From Rhizobium leguminosarum (lineage in GTDB: Bacteria > Pseudomonadota > Alphaproteobacteria > Rhizobiales > Rhizobiaceae): 38,116 nt of DNA. Of this stretch, positions 34,029 to 38,116 are shown one piece after another. The DNA is taken from contig NZ_LWBS01000432.1 in the NCBI RefSeq assembly GCF_001652265.1, positions 1-38,116 of the forward strand, in the 5' to 3' direction. Position 1 is the first letter of the stretch. Every line of letters starts with the position of its first letter. Under the pieces are notes generated by a model. The model ran no database searches and was not told the DNA's origin. It saw nothing but the letters and a program-made list of their open reading frames with translations. Made by a program: the position numbers and the translations under genes.

Positions 34029-35783
34029 ATGCCATCTATTGCCTCCCTCATTCCTGTGCTCGTCACAGGAATCCAGCAACGGCGCGTCGGCGCCGTGAAT
34101 GACTCGGTCAAAGGGGAGTCTTCCGCGCCCAAGGACTTGGGCGCACTGGATTCCTGTGACGTCCCTCGGGCAAAGCCCGAGGAAGGGAATGAGGGAGCAG
34201 AGAGGGAAGCGCGCGCGGGCACCGTTGAGTTTGCCGCTCGGGATCATCGCCTCTTATCAAAACTTCGCCTATCCATCCGCATCGCCGCCTTCGCCGCTCT
34301 TGCAGCCGCGCCCGTCAGCATCGCCGCCGGTTTCGATCTGCCGACGAAACGCACCGACCTTTCCGCGGCCGATCTGCAACGTGTCGCCGACGTCACCCGG
34401 CCGACGACGGATTTTTCCAAGGCAGAACAATATGAAGCGATGCAGGCAGGGGCGACGACCTCGATCGACCCTGTCACCGAGGACAGCTTCTCGCATATTT
34501 CGGCCAACATCCCCTTCGAGGAAGAGCAGAATTTCAAGCTCGGCAACGCGCTCTTCCGCAAGCTCTGGGTTTCCGCTCCCTCTTCGACGCAGGCCTCCGA
34601 TGGTCTCGGGCCGCTGTTCAACGCTCGCTCCTGCATGAGCTGCCATGTCAATGACGGTCGTGGCAGACCGCCGGAGGGAGGCCCGAGCGCCACCTCGATG
34701 TTGCTGCGGCTTTCCCGTGCGGCCAGGACGCCGGAGGAAGAAAGGGCGGTTGCGCGTGCTGATGTCGTCAATTTTCCCGATCCAGTCTACGGCCATCAGC
34801 TGCAGGATCTCGCCGTTCCCGGCCTTGCTGCCGAGGGGAAGATGGCGATCAGCTACCGCGAAGAGCGGGTGACGCTCGGCGACGGCGAGATCGTGTCGCT
34901 GCGCCGGCCGGGCTATGCGGTTGTCAATCCCGCCTATGGACCGCTCGATCCCGCGACGACGATTTCGCCGCGTGTCGCCTCGGCGATGATCGGCCTCGGA
35001 CTGATCGAGGCCATTCCCGAAGCCGATATCCTCGCCCATGCCGATCCGGACGATGCCGATGGCGACGGCATTTCGGGGAAGGCTGCGATGGTGCGCGACC
35101 ACCGCAGCGGCAAGATCGCGCTTGGCCGTTTCGGCTGGAAGGCGCAGAACGCCACGGTGCGCGACCAGAGTGCCGATGCCTTCGCCAATGATATCGGCAT
35201 CTCGACGCCCGATCACCCGGATGCGCAGGGCGACTGCACCAAGGCGGAAGAAAGATGCCTTGATATGCCGACTGGGGTGCAGAAACGGCTGGGCGCAGAA
35301 GAAGCGCCAGGTCCCATTCTCGACCTCGTCACCTTTTATTCCGAAAATCTCGCCGTTCCCGCACGGCGCAAGGCAAGCTTCGCCGAGACGCTGCGGGGCA
35401 AGCGGATCTTCTACGAAAGCGGCTGTATTTCCTGCCATGTGCCGAAATTCGTCACCCGGCGGGATACGCCTGAAAAAGCACAGTCCTTCCAGCTGATCTG
35501 GCCCTATTCCGACTTTCTGCTGCACGACATGGGCGACGGCCTTGCCGACGGGCAGCAGGTCGGCCTTGCAAGCGGACGTGAATGGCGCACGCCGCCGCTA
35601 TGGGGTATAGGACTGACCCGGACTGTCAGCGGACACAGCTTTTTCCTGCATGACGGCCGTGCGCGGAGCCTCACCGAAGCGATCCTCTGGCATGGCGGCG
35701 AAGCTGAAAAGGCCCGCAACGCTTTCTCCTCCCTGTCGACAGACGACAGGGCGGCCCTGATTACATTCCTGGAGTCACTTTGA
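34029..35783 (+). CDS. Di-haem cytochrome, DHOR (DUF1111) family; start uncertain
   Basis: An exported c-type di-haem protein of the DHOR putative-peroxidase family. Haem sites are CMSCH (about residue 203 of 584) and CISCH (about residue 464); the C-terminal RTPPLWGIG and FLHDGRARSLTEAILWHGGEA stretches are family hallmarks. The native N-terminus is probably near LSKLRLSIRIAAFAALAAAP (from about 34256), a good signal peptide, but no ATG, GTG or TTG lies in frame there. The only in-frame ATG is 34029; about the first 56 residues then come from an inverted-repeat element. Either the repeat replaced the original start, the extended form is made, or a frameshift is present. Its TGA overlaps the next ATG. 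Role inferred: periplasmic electron transfer or peroxide-linked oxidation coupled to imelysin-bound metal. Confidence 0.8.
   Translation: MPSIASLIPVLVTGIQQRRVGAVNDSVKGESSAPKDLGALDSCDVPRAKPEEGNEGAEREARAGTVEFAARDHRLLSKLRLSIRIAAFAALAAAPVSIAAGFDLPTKRTDLSAADLQRVADVTRPTTDFSKAEQYEAMQAGATTSIDPVTEDSFSHISANIPFEEEQNFKLGNALFRKLWVSAPSSTQASDGLGPLFNARSCMSCHVNDGRGRPPEGGPSATSMLLRLSRAARTPEEERAVARADVVNFPDPVYGHQLQDLAVPGLAAEGKMAISYREERVTLGDGEIVSLRRPGYAVVNPAYGPLDPATTISPRVASAMIGLGLIEAIPEADILAHADPDDADGDGISGKAAMVRDHRSGKIALGRFGWKAQNATVRDQSADAFANDIGISTPDHPDAQGDCTKAEERCLDMPTGVQKRLGAEEAPGPILDLVTFYSENLAVPARRKASFAETLRGKRIFYESGCISCHVPKFVTRRDTPEKAQSFQLIWPYSDFLLHDMGDGLADGQQVGLASGREWRTPPLWGIGLTRTVSGHSFFLHDGRARSLTEAILWHGGEAEKARNAFSSLSTDDRAALITFLESL
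34040..34199. repeat. About 160-bp inverted-repeat element at the start of the DHOR gene
   Basis: Outer arms CCCTCATTCC (34045-34054) and GGAATGAGGG (34186-34195), and inner arms GTCACAGGAATCCAG (34062-34076) and CTGGATTCCTGTGAC (34146-34160), are perfect complements. Between them lies GCGCCCAAG/CTTGGGCGC, and the right arm carries an extra CCTCGGGC/GCCCGAGG hairpin. The CCTCATTCCTGTG..CACAGGAATCCAG wording is one I recognise as a dispersed rhizobial repeat. It contains no gene of its own. Confidence 0.75.
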
Positions 35784-36883
35784 TGCGCCTTTGGCACCCC
35801 CTGCTCTGCCTTACTCTGATCGGCCTCGCCACATCCGCGGCCGCCCAGACGACCACTCCGCCGGCAGGGCTGAACGAGGATGCCGTTCCCGCCGTCATGC
35901 AGCGCGCCGTCGACGAGGTGATCCGTCCCGGCTATCGCAACATGCAGCAATCGGCCGCCCGGCTGACGACGGCGATGAAGGATCTTTGCGCCGACGGCAC
36001 GCAGCAGACGCTCGACAAAGCGAAGTCCACCTTCGACGATACGATCCGCTATTGGTCGATCATCGAGATCGTCCAGACCGGGCCTGTCATCCAGGACAAT
36101 CTCTTCGAGCACATCCTGTTTTATCCCGACCGCAAGGGCGTCGGCCTCAAGCAGGTGCAGGCGCTGATCGCCAAGGCCGATCCGAACGACGCGACCGTTG
36201 ATGCGATCGCCGGCAAGAGTGTTGCGTTGCAAGGCCTGACGGCGCTTGAATACGTCCTTTACGGCAATGGCTCCGACGATCTCGTCGGGCAGAAGGGCGG
36301 CTTCCGCTGCCTTTACGGCCAGGCGGTCGCCGGCAATATCCAGCGTGAGGCCGGCGAAGTCGTCGCCGCCTGGGAAAAGCCCGATGGCGTGCAGGCGAGC
36401 TGGAAACATCCAGGCCCGCAGAGCAACGATTTCATGGACAACAAGGAAGCGGTGACGGCGCTGCTCGGCATTCTCGTCCATGGTGCGGAGAATGTCCGCG
36501 ACCAGCGGCTGGAGCAGTTCTACAAGGGCAAGGACACCGCGCCACGGCCGCGCATGGCGATCTACTGGCGCTCCAAAAATACCTGGAAATCGATGGCCGC
36601 CAATCTGGAAGGCCTGCGCACGCTCTGGCAGAAGGCCGGCATGGCCGAACTTCTGCCGCCGGACAAACAGCCGATTGCCGCCGCGATCGACCAGGACTTC
36701 AAATCGCTGCTCGACAGCGTGCCGAAGCTCAATCCTGACATCGACGTCGCCACAAGCGATGCGGAGAAGGCCAAGCTCGATACGCTGCTTGCCGACAGCC
36801 GCGACCTGATCACCCGGATCAGCGACGAATATGGCGCGGCGATCGGCCTTTCGGCCGGCTTTTCCTTTTCGGACGGAGATTGA
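35783..36883 (+). CDS. Second imelysin-family periplasmic protein, metal motif altered
   Basis: A 366-residue exported protein. The ATG at 35783 overlaps the DHOR stop (TGATG) and has GGAG 8 bases before it. Signal peptide: MRLWHPLLCLTLIGLATSAAA. The rest is an imelysin-like helical domain, with YWSIIEIVQTGPVIQDNLFE and the motif region GLTALEYVLYG, where GxHxxE would be expected: the Glu stays but the His is Thr. FRCLYGQAVAGNIQREAGEV and VHGAENVRDQRLEQF are also typical of this second subgroup. It probably pairs with the first imelysin or the di-haem protein rather than binding metal in the same way. The Tat-exported gene begins 4 bases after its stop. Confidence 0.9.
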   Translation: MRLWHPLLCLTLIGLATSAAAQTTTPPAGLNEDAVPAVMQRAVDEVIRPGYRNMQQSAARLTTAMKDLCADGTQQTLDKAKSTFDDTIRYWSIIEIVQTGPVIQDNLFEHILFYPDRKGVGLKQVQALIAKADPNDATVDAIAGKSVALQGLTALEYVLYGNGSDDLVGQKGGFRCLYGQAVAGNIQREAGEVVAAWEKPDGVQASWKHPGPQSNDFMDNKEAVTALLGILVHGAENVRDQRLEQFYKGKDTAPRPRMAIYWRSKNTWKSMAANLEGLRTLWQKAGMAELLPPDKQPIAAAIDQDFKSLLDSVPKLNPDIDVATSDAEKAKLDTLLADSRDLITRISDEYGAAIGLSAGFSFSDGD

Positions 36884-36887
36884 GACG

Positions 36888-37967
36888 ATGATGCGAAGTG
36901 CCGAGATCGACCGACGCAACTTCGTCAAGGCGGCCGGCCTCGGCTTCCTTGCCACCTTGGCGCCGAGGTCGCTGATGGCACTGGAACGGACTGATGCCGT
37001 CTATGCCTCGGGCATTCGGGCAGCCGACGGCTCCTTTGCCATCGCGACCGTGACCGAGCGCGGCGAGATCGTCGACCAGATGACGCTTCCCGCCCGCGCC
37101 CACGGCATGGCCTTCAGCGCCAGCACCGGCAAGACGGTCGCCTTCGCGCGCCGGCCGGGCACCTTTGCGATGATCTTCGATCCGCGGAACAAGGGCGAGC
37201 CGATCGCCATCAGTTCGCCAGAGGGCCGGCATTTCTACGGTCATGGCGCCTTCTCTCCCGATGGCCGTCTGCTCTATGCCAGCGAGAACGACTTCGACGG
37301 CAATCGCGGCATGATCGGCCTCTACGACGCCACAAACCGCTTCACCCGCATCGGCGAATTCGAGACCTACGGCATCGGTCCGCACGACATGACGGTTTCC
37401 GACGACGGACGCCTTCTCATCGTCGCCAATGGCGGCATCGAGACGCATCCGGATTTCGGCCGCACCAAGCTCAATCTCGGCGAGATGCAGCCATCGCTGG
37501 CGCTGATCGATGCGGCGACCGGGGCGCTGATCGAAAAACATGTGCTGCCGGCGGAATGGGCGGAACTCTCCACCCGCCACGTCGATCTCGACGGCGAGGG
37601 CCGCATCTGGTTCGCCTGCCAGTACGAAGGTCACCGCAAGGATTTGCCGCCGCTCGTCGGTCATTTCGCCAAGGGCGAGAATCTCTCCTTCATCGACCTG
37701 CCGGAGGAGACGACGCGCAGCCTTGCCAATTACGTTGGAGCAATCGCCGTCAATCGCAGCGAAGGTCTCGTCGGCATCACCTCGCCGAAGGGCGGCGCCT
37801 CGGTGACCATCGACGCAAGGACGGGCAAGGTGCTGGCCGAAACGACCATTCCGGATGCAGCGGGCATCGCGCCGGCAAAGAGCGGCTTTGCCGTCTCCTC
37901 CTATGATGGCGACTTCCTATCGACCCGCAGCGACGTTGCCTGGGATCAGCACATCGTGCGGATCTAA
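36888..37967 (+). CDS. DUF1513 family protein with Tat signal
   Basis: A 359-residue exported protein. The ATG at 36888 has GGAG 10 bases before it; a second ATG follows immediately. The N-terminus has DRRNFVKAAGLGFLATLAP, a twin-arginine signal with R-R-x-F-V-K, so it is exported folded and may carry a cofactor. The body has repeated strand-turn units such as GRHFYGHGAFSPDGRLLYAS, GIGPHDMTVSDDGRLLIVAN and STRHVDLDGEGRIWFACQ, which suggest a beta-propeller. The function of DUF1513 is unknown; it recurs next to imelysin and DHOR genes. It is the last gene of the operon. Confidence 0.9.
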   Translation: MMRSAEIDRRNFVKAAGLGFLATLAPRSLMALERTDAVYASGIRAADGSFAIATVTERGEIVDQMTLPARAHGMAFSASTGKTVAFARRPGTFAMIFDPRNKGEPIAISSPEGRHFYGHGAFSPDGRLLYASENDFDGNRGMIGLYDATNRFTRIGEFETYGIGPHDMTVSDDGRLLIVANGGIETHPDFGRTKLNLGEMQPSLALIDAATGALIEKHVLPAEWAELSTRHVDLDGEGRIWFACQYEGHRKDLPPLVGHFAKGENLSFIDLPEETTRSLANYVGAIAVNRSEGLVGITSPKGGASVTIDARTGKVLAETTIPDAAGIAPAKSGFAVSSYDGDFLSTRSDVAWDQHIVRI

Positions 37968-37977
37968 ATCAGAGAAG

Positions 37978-37997
37978 CGCAATTCCGGACGCAAAAC
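37978..37997. repeat. Half-copy of the 10337-10396 repeat
   Basis: GCGCAATTCCGGACGCAAAA is a close match, inverted, to the right arm of the repeat inside the GNAT frame at 10337-10396 (TTTTGCAGCCGGAATGCGC). Only one arm is evident here, 11 bases after the DUF1513 stop. Confidence 0.5.
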
Positions 37998-37999
37998 AT

Positions 38000-38034
38000 G
38001 GGGTAATCGCGGCGCGATCACCCCAGACCATTTT
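38000..38034 (+). terminator. Probable terminator of the imelysin operon
   Basis: GGGGTAATCG (38000-38009) and CGATCACCCC (38015-38024) pair over 10 positions with one A-C mismatch and a 5-base loop, followed shortly by ATTTT (38030-38034). The last 80 bases of the window after it show no supported gene. Confidence 0.5.
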
Positions 38035-38116
38035 CAAGAGTGATGGCTGGCAGGGGTGGTTGCCCCCGATAAGATGGAAAAACGGGCTCACGATTGAAAC
38101 CGGGCCCAAAACATCG

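Noticed and set aside
32692..34035. A 447-codon minus-strand frame opposite the first imelysin gene
   Set aside because: Shadow of a gene with signal peptide and GxHxxE motif on the plus strand.

Overview
The window looks like a chromosomal segment of a Rhizobium species close to the R. etli / R. leguminosarum group. The reasons are its high G+C, the housekeeping gene order (rsmI, yraN, gshB, yifB/comM; dnaN; a Rhizobium-type pmtA; pyrF; an NDUFA9-like gene next to uppP; queG), and several intergenic palindromic repeats of the kind scattered through Rhizobium genomes. No rRNA gene, tRNA gene or CRISPR array was seen.

Bases 1-7209 look like an accessory module. The left edge holds the 3' end of an IS1380-type transposase gene. 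After it comes a three-gene type I secretion operon: an 1181-residue cysteine-free, calcium-adhesin-like secreted protein with two tandem 155-residue repeats, a PrtD-type ABC exporter and an HlyD-type adaptor. No outer-membrane TolC-like gene is present, so the export channel must be encoded elsewhere.

Bases 7296-24623 are mostly core genome: prfC (minus), dut, a GNAT gene whose 3' end has run on through a repeat into the antisense of an Lrp/AsnC gene, an EamA exporter divergent from that regulator, a Dps-like ferritin, a LysE-type exporter, cysK, a second GNAT gene, a frameshifted comM/yifB, gshB, a cupin, yraN-rsmI, dnaN, a DUF72 gene, and the run pmtA - histidine phosphatase - pyrF - DUF1330.

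Bases 24735-32364 hold an NDUFA9-like reductase, a probable 50-residue secreted peptide, uppP (minus), then GST - queG - SDR packed as an operon, an rlpA-like gene behind a palindrome-rich 406-bp leader, and an RsmB-type RNA m5C methyltransferase.

Bases 32707-37967 form a compact four-gene envelope operon: imelysin, di-haem (DHOR/DUF1111) cytochrome, a second imelysin with an altered metal motif, and a Tat-exported DUF1513 protein. It resembles EfeO/EfeB-type iron handling built from different parts and is the best candidate here for a poorly described system. Two repeats interrupt it: a two-palindrome element just before the first gene, and an inverted-repeat element of about 160 bp that overlies the start of the di-haem gene and leaves it without a convincing native start codon.
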